DNA of 64,000 nucleotides from NCBI RefSeq assembly GCF_042650885.1, contig NZ_JBHSBU010000001.1, positions 2,356,001 to 2,420,000 of the forward strand, in the 5' to 3' direction. Source of the stretch: Chitinimonas_A lacunae (lineage in GTDB: Bacteria; Pseudomonadota; Gammaproteobacteria; Burkholderiales; Chitinimonadaceae). Made by a program: the position numbers and the translations under genes. Every line of letters starts with the position of its first letter. Position 1 is the first letter of the stretch. Positions 63,223-64,000 of the stretch are shown one piece after another. The notes beneath the pieces were generated by a model. It was not told where the DNA came from. It saw only the letters and a list, made by a program, of their open reading frames with translations, and did not search any database.

Positions 63223-64000
63223 TCAGTCCTCCTCGAACAGCCGCGGGCTGCCCTGGTCGAGCAGCAGGCGGCGCACGGGAGTGGGAATCCCAGCTGCCAG
63301 TGCCGCAGCTGGCTCCAGCCAGGTCAGCGCCTGCTCGCGCAGGCTGCTCGCGCCGACGACCGTGCAGTATTGCGGCGTAATGGTCAGGCGATAGTGGGTG
63401 AAGACATGGACAAAGGGTGCAAGCCGGCTGCCCGTGGCCACTTGCAGACCGAAGCGCTCGCGGCAGTAGTCAAGCGGGTCGTCTTCAGGCGGCATCTCGG
63501 GCAGGCTCCACAGCCCGCCCCAGATGCCGCTCGGCGGCCGCTTTTCCAGCAACAGCCGGCTGCCGTCGCGGACCAGCAGCATCACCGTGGCCTTCTCGGG
63601 AATCGTCTTTTTCGGCTTGCGGGTCGGCAAATCGGCCGTGCGACCCTCGGCATAGGCGCGGCAGTCGCGTTGCAGCGGGCAGCGCTGGCAGTCGGGCCGG
63701 CTGCGGCGGCAGATGGTGGCGCCCAAGTCCATCATGCCCTGGGTATAGGCGGGCATCTCCTCGGCACTCAGCGGCAACAGCGACTCGGCCAATTGCCAGA
63801 GACGCTGCTCGATCGCCCGCTCGCCCGGAAAGCCTTCGATGCCGGCCCAGCGTGTCAGCACCCGTTTGACATTGCCGTCGAGAATGGCCGTCCGCTCGCC
63901 AAAGCAGAACGAAGCAATCGCCGCCGCCGTCGAGCGGCCGATGCCGGGCAGGCTTTCCAGCTCGGCGGCAGCGGTGGGCATCTGCCCGCCGAAGCGCTCG
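63223..64000 (-). CDS. mutY: A/G-specific adenine glycosylase MutY (partial, N-terminus outside window)
   Basis: The frame is open to base 64000, so the start codon lies beyond the window. Removes adenine mispaired with 8-oxoguanine. Visible: helix-hairpin-helix LPGIGRSTAAAIASF, the catalytic-Asp region AILDGNVKRVLTRW, the 4Fe-4S cluster C-x6-C-x2-C-x5-C (CRRSRPDCQRCPLQRDC), and the C-terminal MutT-like domain (LLLEKRPPSGIWGGLWSLPE) that reads 8-oxoG. An ATG at 63981 is internal. Confidence 0.96.
   Translation of the reverse strand, partial: ERFGGQMPTAAAELESLPGIGRSTAAAIASFCFGERTAILDGNVKRVLTRWAGIEGFPGERAIEQRLWQLAESLLPLSAEEMPAYTQGMMDLGATICRRSRPDCQRCPLQRDCRAYAEGRTADLPTRKPKKTIPEKATVMLLVRDGSRLLLEKRPPSGIWGGLWSLPEMPPEDDPLDYCRERFGLQVATGSRLAPFVHVFTHYRLTITPQYCTVVGASSLREQALTWLEPAAALAAGIPTPVRRLLLDQGSPRLFEED

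Overview
The window is a dense, GC-rich bacterial chromosome segment (AT-rich only in some intergenic stretches). Gene content points to a betaproteobacterium, most likely of the Neisseriales and of a chitin-degrading environmental type. Evidence: carA-carB-greA gene order, rplM-rpsI next to argC, erpA beside a bactofilin gene, a membrane-anchored di-haem cytochrome c5, GTP-type PEP carboxykinase, Coq7, a modular GH18 chitinase and a phasin-like protein. The species was not identified; this is inference from gene families and order.

Layout. 1-8.5 kb: greA start, carB, carA with a probable attenuator leader, a gpx-diguanylate cyclase pair, cytochrome c5, tRNA-Arg(CCG). 8.9-19.1 kb: BepA-like M48 protease, a predicted outer-membrane barrel, a periplasmic thioredoxin-like protein, pckG, folB/plsY, a 2Fe-2S ferredoxin, a class D beta-lactamase and two genes of unknown function. 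19.2-26.8 kb: a LytTR response regulator and a LytS-type kinase enclosing two secreted metalloproteases (M4 and M28, both with C-terminal PPC domains) whose long leaders are trains of short perfect hairpins. 27.0-36.0 kb: clpB with a heat-shock (sigma-32-like) promoter, a periplasmic solute-binding protein, fabI, a nitroreductase, tdk, and a two-domain PPK2 kinase. 36.0-45.3 kb: housekeeping genes erpA, bactofilin, argC, rpsI, rplM, an OsmC protein, an MFS transporter, coq7, ppiA-ppiB-lpxH and a phasin-like gene; a strong candidate sRNA lies upstream of rplM. 45.7-51.7 kb: accessory region with a large two-CBM chitinase, a HupE/UreJ-type three-gene set and a possible CNF1/BLF1-like deamidase. 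51.8-64 kb: lipA, a GNAT-LipB fusion, ybeD, dat, a GNAT, dacC, a Nudix-ThiE fusion, a secreted aspartic-protease-like protein, an ATPase, argJ, a DUF2087 protein and the 3' part of mutY.

Two dispersed repeat families seem not to be explained by the genes. One is a 57-58 bp AT-rich element found immediately 3' of genes (six near full-length and two or three partial copies). The other is a GC-rich element of about 100-110 bp whose ends are inverted copies of a GCATTTCC-type sequence (two long and three or more partial copies). Both were aligned by eye only.

Functional links: secreted proteases and chitinase suggest polymer degradation, possibly under LytS/LytTR control; carAB, argC and argJ serve arginine/pyrimidine synthesis; lipB-lipA with ybeD serve lipoate synthesis; ClpB, Gpx, OsmC and BepA serve stress and envelope quality control.
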